Part shown: positions 1 to 10,174 of the stretch, one piece after another
Layout: each line of letters begins with the position of its first letter
Position numbering within the stretch: the first letter of the stretch is position 1
Source of the DNA: Polynucleobacter sp. MWH-Svant-W18
Lineage (GTDB): Bacteria; Pseudomonadota; Gammaproteobacteria; Burkholderiales; Burkholderiaceae
Length of the DNA: 64,000 bases
NCBI RefSeq assembly: GCF_018687495.1
Contig: NZ_CP061293.1
Span: 744,001 to 808,000, forward strand
Direction: 5' to 3'
Position numbers and translations under genes: made by a program
Notes under the pieces: generated by a model
The model's database searches: none
What the model saw: only the letters and a program-made list of their open reading frames with translations
Told to the model about the DNA's origin: nothing

Positions 1-1
1 T

Positions 2-1471
2 GCAAAAATGTTAGACGCCAAAAGAATTGAGCGCCAAGCATTTATCGATCGAATTGTCTTGCAACTACAAGAAGAGTTGCATGCAGCTCATATTGATGGC
101 GAGGTTTTGGGAAGGCCTAAGCATATTTATAGCATCTGGAAAAAGATGCAGGGTAAGTCACTCGACTTTGCAGATCTTTACGATGTAAGGGCATTCAGAG
201 TATTGGTTTCAGATGTGAAGTCTTGCTATGCAGTATTAGGAATTGTGCATAACGTTTGGCAACCTGTGCCACGAGAGTTTGATGACTACATCGCACGACC
301 AAAACCCAACGGCTACCAATCACTGCATACGGTGGTCATGAATGACGATGGCACTGCGTTTGAAGTCCAGGTGCGTACGCAAGAGATGCATCAACAGGCT
401 GAATATGGTTTAGCAGCGCATTGGCGCTATAAAGAGGGCGCTTATGCAGGTATGGCTAGCCCGCCAAAGAGCAATAAACTAGGCGCCACTCATCAGGAAG
501 GCACGCATAGTGCTGAGGTTGCCTACGAGCGACAGATCGCTTGGGCAAGACAGTTGATCTCTTGGAAAGAAGATGCTTGGGAGCAACTCAAGCATCATGA
601 GATTGATGACCATATTTATGTACTTACCCCTTTGGGCAAAGTTATTTCATTAGAAAAAGGTTCAACGCCGCTTGATTTTGCGTATGCGGTACATACCAGC
701 TTAGGTCATCGTTGCAGGGGTGCACGGGTCGATGGTGCGATGGTGCCCTTAGAGACTGCATTACAAAATGGTCAAACCATTGAAATCATTGCCGTTAAGC
801 ATGGTGGACCATCGCGCGACTGGATTAGCCCTGACAAACACTATCTCCGCTCCCAAAGAGCGCGTTCCCGAGTACGTGCTTGGTTTAATGCGCTCGACGA
901 TGAAGAGGGTGGCACTAAATCCACCGATATCAAATCTGAAGCTGTCACTGAAACCAAAACACCCGCACCCGATATTGTGCTGCGCACGAGTACACGTAAG
1001 ACAGGTCAAAGTGGTGATGTGCTCGTTGTAGGCGTAGATTCCTTGTTGACGCAATTGGCCCGCTGCTGCAGGCCAGTGCCACCAGATGCGATTGCTGGAT
1101 TTGTGACTCAGGGTAGAGGGGTATCGATTCATCGACGCTCCTGTAAAACATTTAGAGGTTTATTGGAGCGAGCACCCGAGCGTGTTATTCAAACCGCATG
1201 GACCTCCAGCACTGCTAATGCGGAACAGGATCAAAAAAAGGTGTTTCCTGCAGATTTAGTTGTCACTGGTCTAGATCGCCCGGATCTCATGAGGGAGTTG
1301 TTTGAGATTTTGACTAGGCAGGGCGTGCATGTGATTGATCTGCGTAAGTCTGCCAAAAAGGGGCTGGCTCAAATTCTATTGACTGTTGAGGTCAAGGATT
1401 CTGAAGTCCTGCGTGTAGTTCAAAATAGCTTGGAAGAGGTTAAAGGGGTAACCCAAGTTCGCCGTCGGTGA
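2..1471 (+). CDS. relA: RelA-type (p)ppGpp synthetase, 5' truncated by window edge
   Basis: Stringent-response GTP/ATP pyrophosphokinase. The reading frame is open to the window edge, so the N-terminal HD region lies outside and the first visible Met (position 8) is internal. The visible 487 residues hold the synthetase domain (about residues 30-145, with NGYQSLHT near 101), a TGS domain (about 200-262) and a C-terminal ACT domain (about 415-487). The synthetase loop reads EFDDYI (about 90-95): the acidic EXDD signature typical of RelA rather than the RXKD of bifunctional SpoT/Rel, so a ribosome-dependent synthetase is favoured. The C-terminal half ends normally. The next gene starts 31 bases downstream on the same strand. 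Confidence 0.93.
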   Translation, partial: AKMLDAKRIERQAFIDRIVLQLQEELHAAHIDGEVLGRPKHIYSIWKKMQGKSLDFADLYDVRAFRVLVSDVKSCYAVLGIVHNVWQPVPREFDDYIARPKPNGYQSLHTVVMNDDGTAFEVQVRTQEMHQQAEYGLAAHWRYKEGAYAGMASPPKSNKLGATHQEGTHSAEVAYERQIAWARQLISWKEDAWEQLKHHEIDDHIYVLTPLGKVISLEKGSTPLDFAYAVHTSLGHRCRGARVDGAMVPLETALQNGQTIEIIAVKHGGPSRDWISPDKHYLRSQRARSRVRAWFNALDDEEGGTKSTDIKSEAVTETKTPAPDIVLRTSTRKTGQSGDVLVVGVDSLLTQLARCCRPVPPDAIAGFVTQGRGVSIHRRSCKTFRGLLERAPERVIQTAWTSSTANAEQDQKKVFPADLVVTGLDRPDLMRELFEILTRQGVHVIDLRKSAKKGLAQILLTVEVKDSEVLRVVQNSLEEVKGVTQVRRR

Positions 1472-1502
1472 TACAGTAAACGAAATACTTTACTGGCTTC
1501 GC

Positions 1503-2756
1503 ATGCAATCACTTTCCCGCTCACAATTTAAAGTACTCAGCCTCTCTGCTTTAGGGGGTGTTCTCGAGTTTTACGATTTCATCATCTTTATCTACTTCGC
1601 TCGGACTATTGGCGCCTTATTTTTTCCCCCATCGATGCCTGAGTGGTTAAGTCAGTTGCAGACATTTTGTATTTTTGCTGCCGGTTATTTGGTGAGACCT
1701 GTGGGCGGAATTATCATGGCGCATTTTGGTGATACGCGTGGTAGAAAAAAGATGTTTACTCTGAGCATCTTCCTGATGGCCGTCCCCACTTTATTCATTG
1801 GCTTGATGCCAACTTATGTAGACATTGGGATCTACGCTCCTTTGCTTTTGCTCTTATTCAGAATGTTGCAAGGTGCAGCGATTGGCGGAGAGGTGCCTGG
1901 TGCATGGGTATTTGTTTCTGAGCATGTGCCACGTAAATACATTAGCTTTGCTTGCGCTGCTTTGACTGCAGGTTTAACAGGCGGCATTTTCTTGGGTGCC
2001 ATGGTAGCTTTGGCAATCAACACTATCTATAGCCCACCAGAAATATTAGGCTTTGCTTGGCGTATTCCTTTTTTAGCGGGAGGCATTTTCGGGATCGTTG
2101 CTGTCATGCTGAGGCAATGGCTGCACGAGACCCCGGTCTTTCAAGCAATGCAAAAAGACATTGTGCGTAATGAGATGCCACTAAAGCGGGTCTTACTTGA
2201 ACAAAGACCAGCGGTTGTTCTGACCGCATTAGTTAGTTGGGTTTTGGCCGCATCGATTGTCACTATGATTTTGATGACACCCACTTTATTGCAAACGGTA
2301 TTTAAGGTTTCTCCAAAGCTAGCGTTGGAGGCTAATGGCGTTGCGACTGTCTGCCTATCAATCGGTTGCTTGGTGTTTGGAGCGCTCGCTGGAAAGTTTG
2401 GTGTTGGTAGGGTGATGTCATTCGGATCACTTGGCCTTATTTTCAGTGCGCTGTTGCTATACCAGCAAGTCAATATCTCTCACGAGCATTTATTGTTGCT
2501 GTATGGCCTCAATGGTTTTTTTGTGGGTGTGATTGCTTTGGCTCCGACGGTAGGTGTTTTGTCTTTTCCACCGGAAGTGCGCTTTTCAGGGCTATCCTTC
2601 TCTTACAATATTACCTATGCCATCTTGGGTGGCCTCACACCCATCTTCGTCAGCTTGCTGATTCCTTTTTCCAGTATGGCGCCAGCCTTTTATGTTGCGG
2701 CTTTAGGACTGCTGAATTTCGGTATTGGCCTGTATCTTGCAAAGAAACAGTTTTAA
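1503..2756 (+). CDS. MFS transporter, metabolite:H+ symporter type
   Basis: A 417-residue inner-membrane protein with about twelve hydrophobic segments. The N-terminus (LEFYDFIIF near 20) and the loop between helices 2 and 3 (HFGDTRGRKKMF, about residue 75) are hallmarks of the ProP/ShiA-like metabolite:H+ symporter branch of the major facilitator superfamily, as is RMLQGAAIGGEVPGA near 120. Substrates in this branch are organic acids, osmolytes or dicarboxylates; the substrate here cannot be read from sequence. It stands between relA and tRNA-Val and could be co-transcribed with relA, though a functional link is not obvious. Confidence 0.88.
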   Translation: MQSLSRSQFKVLSLSALGGVLEFYDFIIFIYFARTIGALFFPPSMPEWLSQLQTFCIFAAGYLVRPVGGIIMAHFGDTRGRKKMFTLSIFLMAVPTLFIGLMPTYVDIGIYAPLLLLLFRMLQGAAIGGEVPGAWVFVSEHVPRKYISFACAALTAGLTGGIFLGAMVALAINTIYSPPEILGFAWRIPFLAGGIFGIVAVMLRQWLHETPVFQAMQKDIVRNEMPLKRVLLEQRPAVVLTALVSWVLAASIVTMILMTPTLLQTVFKVSPKLALEANGVATVCLSIGCLVFGALAGKFGVGRVMSFGSLGLIFSALLLYQQVNISHEHLLLLYGLNGFFVGVIALAPTVGVLSFPPEVRFSGLSFSYNITYAILGGLTPIFVSLLIPFSSMAPAFYVAALGLLNFGIGLYLAKKQF

Positions 2757-2832
2757 CGGTTCTCAATAATCCGCCTGGATTGATATTGGCGATGCACCTG
2801 GATGTGGGTCAATAGGGTAAAATCCTCCTTTT

Positions 2833-2909
2833 AGGCTCGTAGCTCAGCTGGTTAGAGCACCACCTTGACATGGTGGGGGTCGTTGGTTCGAGTCCAATCG
2901 AGCCTACCA
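2833..2909 (+). tRNA. tRNA-Val (anticodon GAC)
   Basis: A 77-base cloverleaf with a seven-base-pair acceptor stem (AGGCTCG with CGAGCCT), D arm, anticodon stem CCACC/GGTGG around loop TTGACAT (anticodon GAC), T loop TTCGAGT and an encoded CCA end. A possible -10 box TAAAAT lies at 2818-2823, ten bases upstream. Confidence 0.97.
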
Positions 2910-3020
2910 ACGAATAAGACCCAATGGGGAAACCCAAGGCGCGGATGCCCAAAAGCTGCCGCGCTTTATTTTTAGATGTGTGAAGTAAGGGCGAAGTTCA
3001 GTAAATAAGATGGAGTCATC

Positions 3021-4943
3021 ATGCTTGTAGTAACGCTACCCGATGGATCAAAACGTGAATTTGAGGCCCCAGTTCGCGTTGCGGATGTCGCTCAAAGTAT
3101 CGGTAGTGGTTTGGCAAAAGCTGCCCTAGGCGGCATTGTTGACGGCAAGATGGTTGACACCAGCTTTGTCATTGATAAAGACAGTCAATTAGCCATCATC
3201 ACGGACAAGAGTCCTGAGGCCTTGGAGATTGTGCGTCACTCGACTGCACACTTGTTAGCTTACGCCGTCAAAGAGTTATTTCCAGAGGCGCAAGTCACGA
3301 TTGGTCCAGTGATAGACAATGGTTTTTATTACGACTTTTCTTATCATCGTCCATTTACACCAGATGACCTAATAGCGCTAGAAAAGAAAATGACTGAGCT
3401 CGCTAAAAAAGACGAGCCAGTAGTCCGTAGTGTGTTGCCCCGTGATGAAGCAGTACAGTTTTTCAAAGATCAGGGCGAGCATTACAAAGCCGAAATTATT
3501 GCCAGCATTCCACAAAATGAGGATGTGTCCTTATATGCGGAAGGTCAGTTCACTGACTTATGTCGCGGCCCCCATGTGCCTTCTACAGGAAAGCTGAAAG
3601 TCTTTAAGCTTATGAAGCTGGCTGGCGCTTACTGGCGTGGCGATAGCAAAAATGAAATGTTGCAGCGGATTTATGGCACTGCTTGGTTGCGTAAGGAAGA
3701 TCAAGATGCCTATTTGCATATGCTTGAGGAGTCCGAGAAACGTGATCATCGACGCCTTGGTAAGCAGCTCGATTTATTCCATTTCCAAGAAGAGGCCCCA
3801 GGCTTAATTTTCTGGCATCCAAAAGGCTGGTCTATTTGGCAAGAGGTTGAGCAATACATGCGTCGCGTGTATCAACAAGAGGGTTATCAAGAAGTCAAGG
3901 CACCACAGATTTTGGATCGTGGTCTTTGGGAAAAATCTGGTCACTGGGAAAACTACAAAGAAAACATGTTCACGACTGAGTCAGAAAATCGTGCGTATGC
4001 ATTAAAGCCGATGAACTGTCCAGGTCATGTGCAAATTTATAACTCTGGTTTACATAGCTATCGTGAGTTGCCATTACGCTTTGGTGAGTTTGGCCAATGC
4101 CACCGTAATGAACCATCGGGTGCTTTACATGGTTTGATGCGTGTGCGCGGTTTTACTCAAGATGATGGGCATATTTTCTGTACAGAAGATCAGATTCAAT
4201 CTGAAGTCGCTGCATTCGATAAAGCAGTACGCGCGGTTTATCAAGATTTTGGTTTTACCGAAGTGGCTGTAAAGCTCGCTTTACGTCCAGCTAAGCGTGT
4301 TGGTGATGATGCTATTTGGGATAAAGCAGAAGAGGCCCTCCGTGGTGCATTAAAGGCTTCCGGCCAAGAATGGGAAGAATTGCCAGGCGAGGGTGCTTTT
4401 TACGGTCCGAAGATCGAATATCACCTCAAGGACTCTATTGGCCGGACTTGGCAGTGCGGCACGATTCAGGTCGATTTCTCCATGCCAGCCCGTTTAGGGG
4501 CTGAATATGTGGCTGAAGACAATAGCCGCAAGACTCCAGTCATGCTTCATAGGGCAATTGTGGGCTCCTTAGAGCGTTTTATTGGTATTTTGATCGAAAA
4601 CCACGCTGGAAACATGCCGGTTTGGCTAGCTCCAACCCAGGCTGTAGTCCTGAATATCTCCGGAAATTCTGCTGCATATGCACAACAAGTGCAGCAAATG
4701 CTGAAAAAACAAGGGTTTAGAGTTGAATCCGATTTGCGGAACGAGAAAATTACGTATAAAATACGCGAGCACGCATTACAGAAGATCCCATTTTTGCTTG
4801 TTGTAGGGGATAAAGAATCTGAAAGTAATACGGTGGCCGTTCGTGCCCGTGGCGGAGTGGATTTAGGTGTAATGCCCCTTGATGCCTTCGTTGCCCGACT
4901 CCAGCAGGATATATCCCAGAAAGTCGGACCCGAGCCTAGCTAG
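3021..4943 (+). CDS. thrS: Threonyl-tRNA synthetase
   Basis: Charges tRNA-Thr in the cytoplasm. The 640-residue length is standard for full bacterial enzymes: TGS domain (about 1-62), editing domain with HSTAHLL near 73, class II catalytic core and anticodon-binding C-terminus. Zinc-ligand positions are visible as MNCPGH (about 334), the histidine in [10 protein letters not shown] (about 385) and the histidine in MLHRAIVGS (about 511). The ATG is preceded by GGAG at 3012-3015. It opens the conserved thrS-infC-rpmI-rplT-pheST-ihfA block. Confidence 0.97.
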   Translation: MLVVTLPDGSKREFEAPVRVADVAQSIGSGLAKAALGGIVDGKMVDTSFVIDKDSQLAIITDKSPEALEIVRHSTAHLLAYAVKELFPEAQVTIGPVIDNGFYYDFSYHRPFTPDDLIALEKKMTELAKKDEPVVRSVLPRDEAVQFFKDQGEHYKAEIIASIPQNEDVSLYAEGQFTDLCRGPHVPSTGKLKVFKLMKLAGAYWRGDSKNEMLQRIYGTAWLRKEDQDAYLHMLEESEKRDHRRLGKQLDLFHFQEEAPGLIFWHPKGWSIWQEVEQYMRRVYQQEGYQEVKAPQILDRGLWEKSGHWENYKENMFTTESENRAYALKPMNCPGHVQIYNSGLHSYRELPLRFGEFGQCHRNEPSGALHGLMRVRGFTQDDGHIFCTEDQIQSEVAAFDKAVRAVYQDFGFTEVAVKLALRPAKRVGDDAIWDKAEEALRGALKASGQEWEELPGEGAFYGPKIEYHLKDSIGRTWQCGTIQVDFSMPARLGAEYVAEDNSRKTPVMLHRAIVGSLERFIGILIENHAGNMPVWLAPTQAVVLNISGNSAAYAQQVQQMLKKQGFRVESDLRNEKITYKIREHALQKIPFLLVVGDKESESNTVAVRARGGVDLGVMPLDAFVARLQQDISQKVGPEPS

Positions 4944-4970
4944 GGGTAGACCGGTTTTTATTGTTTTTTT

Positions 4971-4988
4971 AAAGGAATTAAGAAGATC
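4971..4988 (+). promoter_or_regulatory. infC ribosome-binding site with non-AUG start
   Basis: AAAGGA, nine-base spacer, then ATC. This pairing decides the infC start and is the expected target of IF-3 self-discrimination, by analogy with E. coli infC. Confidence 0.75.
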
Positions 4989-5510
4989 GCTACTGAAAAA
5001 TTGCAGCGCATTAACCGGGAAATTACTGCTCCTGAAGTGCGTTTGATTGGAATTGATGGAGAACCCATTGGTGTAGTTAAGTTGAGTGAAGCCCTGGCTT
5101 TAGCGGAAGAGAAAGATACCGACTTGGTTGAAATTGCTCCGACAGCTGAACCACCTGTAGTCCGGATCATGGACTTTGGCAAATTCAAGTACCAGGAAGC
5201 GAAGCGTCAGCATGAAGCTAAGCTGAAGCAAAAAGTGATTCAGGTGAAGGAAGTGAAATTCCGTCCCGGCACAGATGATGGTGACTATGGTGTGAAGCTA
5301 CGCAATCTAATCCGCTTTTTGGAAGATGGCGATAAGACAAAGATTACGTTGCGGTTTCGGGGTCGTGAAATGGCCCACCAGGAAATCGGAGCAAGAATGT
5401 TGGAACGTTTGAAGTTGGACTTACAAGAGTTTGGCCAAGTTGAACAGTTTCCAAAAATGGAAGGCCGCCAGATGGTGATGGTATTGGCCCCCATTCGTAA
5501 GGCTAAGTAA
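4986..5510 (+). CDS. infC: Translation initiation factor IF-3 with ATC start codon
   Basis: IF-3 binds the 30S subunit, prevents premature 50S joining and proofreads the start codon. No ATG exists at the expected N-terminus. The frame reads ATC-GCT-ACT-GAA-AAA-TTG, and AAAGGA (4971-4976) stands nine bases before the ATC at 4986, an ideal Shine-Dalgarno spacing; the TTG at 5001 has no such site. The resulting 174 residues begin [19 protein letters not shown], as in the family. In E. coli infC starts with AUU and IF-3 represses its own rare-codon start; an ATC start fits the same autoregulation. Downstream are rpmI and rplT. Confidence 0.93.
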   Translation: MATEKLQRINREITAPEVRLIGIDGEPIGVVKLSEALALAEEKDTDLVEIAPTAEPPVVRIMDFGKFKYQEAKRQHEAKLKQKVIQVKEVKFRPGTDDGDYGVKLRNLIRFLEDGDKTKITLRFRGREMAHQEIGARMLERLKLDLQEFGQVEQFPKMEGRQMVMVLAPIRKAK

Positions 5511-5661
5511 AAAGACAATTCCTTGGAACGATCTTTTTCTTATGTAGGGAGGTGCCCGAAGTGAATCACTGAGGGTGCCGGTAGTTAGAAGTGCTTCTGG
5601 GTACAGGAAGAGTGACCGTCGGTTACCACCTATGTTGCACAAGTAGAAGAAGGGGTGCTTT
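5511..5661 (+). promoter_or_regulatory. Possible structured leader between infC and rpmI
   Basis: A 151-base gap inside an otherwise tight ribosomal-protein cluster. It contains no ORF of note but several complementary stretches, for example AGGTG near 5550 with CACCT near 5627, and the self-complementary AGAAGTGCTTCT near 5588. In E. coli and Bacillus, L20 represses this operon by binding leader RNA, so a regulatory RNA here is plausible. I could not derive a family match by eye. Confidence 0.35.
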
Positions 5662-5859
5662 ATGCCCAAGATGAAGAGCAAGAGTAGCGCGAAGAAGCGC
5701 TTCACGGTTCGCGCAGGCGGAACGATCAAACGAGGTCAGGCTTTCAAACGCCACATCCTCACGAAGAAGACCACAAAGAATAAGCGTCATTTGCGTGGTT
5801 CCACAGAAGTTGCGAAAGCTGACGTTAAGTCAATTCGCTCCATGCTTCCTTACGCTTAA
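5662..5859 (+). CDS. rpmI: 50S ribosomal protein L35
   Basis: A 65-residue, very basic protein starting [14 protein letters not shown], the L35 signature, with a C-terminus rich in Lys/Arg and ending MLPYA. Component of the large ribosomal subunit. It lies between infC and rplT, as in most bacteria, and is followed 25 bases later by rplT. Confidence 0.97.
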   Translation: MPKMKSKSSAKKRFTVRAGGTIKRGQAFKRHILTKKTTKNKRHLRGSTEVAKADVKSIRSMLPYA

Positions 5860-5884
5860 CCTCAGACTAAATTAGGAGAATTCA

Positions 5885-6250
5885 ATGCCAAGAGTCAAAC
5901 GTGGGGTTACAGCAAGAGCCCGTCATAAAAAAATCACTGATGCCGCAACCGGTTACCGCGGTCGTCGTAAAAACGTATTCCGTATTGCTAAGCAAGCGGT
6001 TATGCGTGCTGGTCAATATGCCTATCGTGACCGTCGCAACAAGAAACGTGTATTCCGCGCTTTGTGGATTGCTCGTATCAACGCGGCAGTTCGTCAGCAT
6101 GACATGACCTATAGCGTATTCATGAATGGTATGAAGAAGGCTGCGATCGAACTCGACCGCAAAGTGCTTTCTGATATGGCCATTGCTGACAAAGCGGCTT
6201 TTGCTGCTTTGGTTACTCGGATCAAATCCGTAGTAAACGCTGCAGCTTAA
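5885..6250 (+). CDS. rplT: 50S ribosomal protein L20
   Basis: A 121-residue basic protein ([16 protein letters not shown] at the N-terminus, [11 protein letters not shown] near 22) needed for early 50S assembly and, in well-studied bacteria, the translational repressor of its own operon. A strong TTAGGAG site stands just before the ATG. Its stop codon is embedded in the left arm of an inverted repeat that ends immediately before the pheS start. Confidence 0.97.
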   Translation: MPRVKRGVTARARHKKITDAATGYRGRRKNVFRIAKQAVMRAGQYAYRDRRNKKRVFRALWIARINAAVRQHDMTYSVFMNGMKKAAIELDRKVLSDMAIADKAAFAALVTRIKSVVNAAA

Positions 6251-6275
6251 TCTTAGTTTTCTAAACTAAGCTGCA
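6241..6275 (+). repeat. Inverted repeat abutting the pheS start codon
   Basis: CTTAGTTT (6252-6259) and AAACTAAG (6263-6270) form a perfect eight-pair stem with a three-base loop; TGCAG (6241-6245) and CTGCA (6271-6275) can extend it by five pairs across a left-side bulge. It spans the rplT stop codon and ends exactly before the pheS ATG at 6276. There is no following T-run, so it is not a normal terminator; control of pheS translation or an RNA processing site is possible. Confidence 0.6.
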
Positions 6276-7322
6276 ATGGTTTCTCTCGACCAAATTGTCG
6301 AGGATGCTAAACGTGATTTCCTCGGAGCTGCCGATGCGGCAGCTCTTGAGGACGCGAAAGCCAAGTATCTCGGTAAGTCAGGTGTTCTCACTGAGCGTTT
6401 AAAAGCGCTTGGTGGAATGTCGCCTGAGGAGCGCAAGAGTGCTGGCGCCCAAATTAATCAAATCAAAACCCAAGTAGAGGCGGCATTGCAAGAGCGTCGC
6501 CAAGCTTTGGCGGATGCTGTGTTGCTGCAACGTCTAGCGGCAGAGTCCATCGACGTCTCTATGCCTGGTCGTGGCCAAGCAGTGGGAAGCCTGCATCCCG
6601 TGATGCGCACCTGGGAGCGGGTGGAGGAGATCTTCCGTTCGATTGGTTTTGATGTAGCAGATGGCCCTGAAATTGAAACCGATTGGTTTAATTTCACAGC
6701 CTTAAATAGTCCAGAGAATCATCCTGCGCGCTCGATGCAGGATACTTTTTACATTGACGGCAAAGATGGCAACGGAAAGCCACTGCTATTGCGTACTCAT
6801 ACGAGTCCAATTCAGGTGCGCTATGCCAGTGAGCATGTCAAAAAATATGCTCATGCAGATGTCATGCCGCCAATTAAGGTGATTGCACCAGGCAGAACCT
6901 ACCGTGTGGATAGTGATGCAACGCATTCCCCGATGTTCCATCAAGTTGAAGGCTTATGGATTGCCGAAAGCGTTTCATTTGCGGATCTCAAAGGGGTCTA
7001 TACCGATTTCTTGAGAACCTTCTTTGAAACGAATGCATTGCAAGTGCGTTTTCGTCCTTCGTATTTCCCATTTACAGAACCTTCTGCTGAAATCGATATG
7101 GCCTTTGGGAGCGGCAAACTTGCCGGCCGTTGGCTAGAGATTTCTGGAGCGGGGCAAGTGCATCCTAATGTATTGCGCAATATGGGGATTGACCCTGAAC
7201 GCTACACTGGCTTCGCATTTGGCTCTGGTTTAGAGCGCTTAACCATGTTGCGTTATGGCGTTGATGACTTGCGTCTGTTCTTTGAAAACGATTTGCGCTT
7301 CTTGGCGCAGTTTCCTGCATAA
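6276..7322 (+). CDS. pheS: Phenylalanyl-tRNA synthetase alpha subunit
   Basis: A 348-residue class II synthetase subunit: N-terminal coiled coil (about 1-90), then the catalytic core with motif 2 ([16 protein letters not shown] near 208) and motif 3 ([18 protein letters not shown] near 325). Works as an alpha2-beta2 tetramer with PheT, whose gene follows after 22 bases. The ATG follows a hairpin and lacks a clear Shine-Dalgarno sequence. Confidence 0.97.
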   Translation: MVSLDQIVEDAKRDFLGAADAAALEDAKAKYLGKSGVLTERLKALGGMSPEERKSAGAQINQIKTQVEAALQERRQALADAVLLQRLAAESIDVSMPGRGQAVGSLHPVMRTWERVEEIFRSIGFDVADGPEIETDWFNFTALNSPENHPARSMQDTFYIDGKDGNGKPLLLRTHTSPIQVRYASEHVKKYAHADVMPPIKVIAPGRTYRVDSDATHSPMFHQVEGLWIAESVSFADLKGVYTDFLRTFFETNALQVRFRPSYFPFTEPSAEIDMAFGSGKLAGRWLEISGAGQVHPNVLRNMGIDPERYTGFAFGSGLERLTMLRYGVDDLRLFFENDLRFLAQFPA

Positions 7323-7344
7323 CAAATACTAATTAGATCGCGCT

Positions 7345-9801
7345 ATGCAATTTTCTGAATCTTGGCTCCGTCAGTATGTGAACCCATCACTCGATAGTGA
7401 TGCATTAGGTCATGCCATGACGATGGCTGGCCTAGAAGTAGAAGAGCAACATTCCGTAGCCCCAGCATTTACCAAAATCGTAGTTGCACAAATTTTATCT
7501 GCTGAGCAACATCCTGATGCTGATCGCCTACGCGTTTGCAAAGTAGATGCTGGCACAGGTCAGGAATTGCAAATTGTTTGTGGCGCACCCAATGCCCGTG
7601 CTGGGATCAAGATTCCATGTGCCCTAGTCGGCGCTGAGCTGCCCCCAGCCGAAGCGGGCGGCAAGCCTTTTATGATTAAAGTAGGTAAGCTGCGTGGCGT
7701 TGAGAGTCAAGGCATGTTGTGCTCAGGTCGCGAGCTTGGTCTTGGTGAAGATCACGAAGGCATTCTTGAGTTGCCAGCCGATGCGCCTGTTGGCGAAGAT
7801 ATTCGTAAGTATCTTGACTTGGATGACCAGGTTTTTGTCATCAAGTTAACCCCAAATAAAGCAGACTGCTTGTCTTTGCTAGGTATGGCCAGAGAAGTCT
7901 CTGCAATCACTGGCGCTACTCTCTGTAAACCTCAATGGCAGACGCCCGCAGTATCAATTGATGAGAAACGCAAAGTGACTGTAGAAAATACTGAGCTCTG
8001 CGGACGTTTTGCTGGCCGAGTCATTCGTGGCGTGAACCCACAAGCTAAAACCCCTGATTGGATTGTGAAGCGTTTATCACGAGCGGGTCAAAGAAGTATT
8101 TCTGCATTAGTTGATCTTTCTAACTATGTGATGTTAGAGATGGGTCAACCTACTCATGTGTTTGATATCGATAAGCTCGAAGGTGACATTACTGTGCGTT
8201 GGGCTAAGACTGGTGAAACGCTAGAGTTGCTCAATGGTCAAACAGTAAGCTTGCAGGGTTTAGATTCAGCCGGCAAATTGCAGGATGCTGGTGTAGTAGC
8301 TGATCAAAATGGTCCCGTTGCTCTTGCAGGGATTATGGGTGGCAACCATTGCGCTGTATCTGACAACACCAAGAATATTTATGTTGAAGCAGCCTATTGG
8401 TTGCCTTCAGCAATTCAGGGTCGTGCCCGTCGCTTTAATTTCAGCACAGATGCGGCTCATCGTTTCGAGCGTGGTGTCGATCCACAAAACACAGTGAACT
8501 GCCTAGAGTACCTAAGTTCTCTGATCATAGAGGTATGCGGCGGTCAAGCCGGCCCGATAGATGATCAAGTACTCAATGTACCCGAGCGTAAAACAGTCAA
8601 TATGCGTTTAGCACGCGCTGAAAAAGTCATTGGTATTCCGCTTACTAAAGAAGTGGTTGCCGATGTGTTTAAGCGTCTCGGTTTTGAATTCAAGCAAGAG
8701 GGTGATGTCTTTATTGTTACCCCTCCAAGCTATCGTTTTGATATTGAAATTGAAGAAGATTTAATTGAAGAAGTTGCACGTATGTACGGCTTCGAAAATA
8801 TTCCTGACCAACCTCCAGTGGCCTCGCTCAAAATGAGTGCTAAAGCTGAAGCGAAGCGGGGTATTCATTTGCTACGTCAGCGTTTGGCATTGCAAGGCTA
8901 TCAAGAGGCCGTGAATTTTGGATTTACTGATCTTGAAAGTGAGCAACGCCTTGCTGGTGCACAAGAACAAGACCTCATTAAAGTACTCAATCCAATCGCT
9001 AATCAGTATGGCGTGATGCGCAGCACTTTATGGGGTGGTTTATTAAACAATCTCAAGGCCAACTTAAATCGTGGCGCTGGTCGTGTAAGACTTTTTGAGC
9101 TTGGCCGTGTATTTAAGCGGGATTCCAGCGTTCAAGAAGAGCCTGGCAAGGTGGCTAGCTTTGTACAGCCCCAGAAGATGGGTGGCTTGGCTTACGGAGC
9201 GTTTGTACCAGAGCAATGGGCAAGTGCTAATCGAGTAGTGGATTTTTTTGATGTGAAGGGCGATTTAGAGCGAGCTCTGGATCCTTTGCATTTTGTTACC
9301 GAAGCTGCACAGCATCCCGCATTGCATCCCGGTCGTTCTGCTCAAGTCTTTCTTAAAACCAAAGCCAACAACATTGCAGTAGGCTGGATTGGTGAATTGC
9401 ATCCAGGCTTACAACAGGCTTATGAGCTTCCACAGGCGCCAGTACTTTTTGAAATCGATTTAGAGCCGATCAGAGAGCTGGGCTTACCCCAGCCAGAAGA
9501 ATTAAGTAAGTTTCCGGCAGTGCAACGCGATTTAGCTGTAGTTGTAAAGCAAGCTGTTTCAGCGCAATCGTTATTGGATGCGATGACAGCCTCTAAGCAA
9601 AATTTTGTCCGCACGATTGAGCTCTTTGATGAGTTCAAGCCAAAGGCTGGCTCAAGCAGCATGGCTGAAGATGAAAAGAGTTTGGCGTTCCGTGTGACCT
9701 TGTTAAATTCGCAAGAAACGCTACAGGATCCCCAAATTGATGCAGTTATGGCCGCTTTATTGGGCGCAGTCGAAAAAAAGTGCGTAGCTCGTCTGCGCTA
9801 G
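7345..9801 (+). CDS. pheT: Phenylalanyl-tRNA synthetase beta subunit
   Basis: An 818-residue subunit starting MQFSESWLRQYV, with an N-terminal EMAP/tRNA-binding domain (about 40-155), B3/B4 editing region (about 210-400), B5 domain (about 405-480), core (about 490-700) and C-terminal ferredoxin-fold anticodon-binding domain (about 720-818). Length and order are normal. Forms the tetramer with PheS encoded just upstream. Confidence 0.97.
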   Translation: MQFSESWLRQYVNPSLDSDALGHAMTMAGLEVEEQHSVAPAFTKIVVAQILSAEQHPDADRLRVCKVDAGTGQELQIVCGAPNARAGIKIPCALVGAELPPAEAGGKPFMIKVGKLRGVESQGMLCSGRELGLGEDHEGILELPADAPVGEDIRKYLDLDDQVFVIKLTPNKADCLSLLGMAREVSAITGATLCKPQWQTPAVSIDEKRKVTVENTELCGRFAGRVIRGVNPQAKTPDWIVKRLSRAGQRSISALVDLSNYVMLEMGQPTHVFDIDKLEGDITVRWAKTGETLELLNGQTVSLQGLDSAGKLQDAGVVADQNGPVALAGIMGGNHCAVSDNTKNIYVEAAYWLPSAIQGRARRFNFSTDAAHRFERGVDPQNTVNCLEYLSSLIIEVCGGQAGPIDDQVLNVPERKTVNMRLARAEKVIGIPLTKEVVADVFKRLGFEFKQEGDVFIVTPPSYRFDIEIEEDLIEEVARMYGFENIPDQPPVASLKMSAKAEAKRGIHLLRQRLALQGYQEAVNFGFTDLESEQRLAGAQEQDLIKVLNPIANQYGVMRSTLWGGLLNNLKANLNRGAGRVRLFELGRVFKRDSSVQEEPGKVASFVQPQKMGGLAYGAFVPEQWASANRVVDFFDVKGDLERALDPLHFVTEAAQHPALHPGRSAQVFLKTKANNIAVGWIGELHPGLQQAYELPQAPVLFEIDLEPIRELGLPQPEELSKFPAVQRDLAVVVKQAVSAQSLLDAMTASKQNFVRTIELFDEFKPKAGSSSMAEDEKSLAFRVTLLNSQETLQDPQIDAVMAALLGAVEKKCVARLR

Positions 9802-9850
9802 GTTTAGTATTACGAAAACATCAAATAAATTGTTATAAAAGAGACTGGCA

Positions 9851-10174
9851 ATGAGCGAAATCAATACCAACGACACTGTTACCAAAAATGAATTATCAGA
9901 AGCGCTCTTTGATCAGGTAGGCTTAAATAAGCGTGAAGCAAAAGATATGATTGATGCTTTCTTTGATCGCATTGGTCAGTCCCTTGAATCTGGTGTTGAA
10001 GTAAAAATCTCCGGCTTTGGTAATTTCCAGTTGCGTAATAAATCGGCTCGTCCTGGCCGAAACCCAAAGACAGGCCAAATGATTCCAATAGCGGCAAGAC
10101 GTGTAGTTACTTTTCACGCAAGTCAAAAGCTGAAAGATGTAGTGGAGTCACATGCTCGAGAAAACCGAGTTTGA
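9851..10174 (+). CDS. ihfA: Integration host factor alpha subunit
   Basis: A 107-residue member of the HU/IHF DNA-bending family. [10 protein letters not shown] (about 55) and the beta-arm [12 protein letters not shown] (about 72) that inserts a proline into the minor groove are intact. Location right after pheT matches E. coli ihfA (himA). Its last 23 bases overlap the start of the MerR-like gene, implying translational coupling. Confidence 0.95.
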   Translation: MSEINTNDTVTKNELSEALFDQVGLNKREAKDMIDAFFDRIGQSLESGVEVKISGFGNFQLRNKSARPGRNPKTGQMIPIAARRVVTFHASQKLKDVVESHARENRV

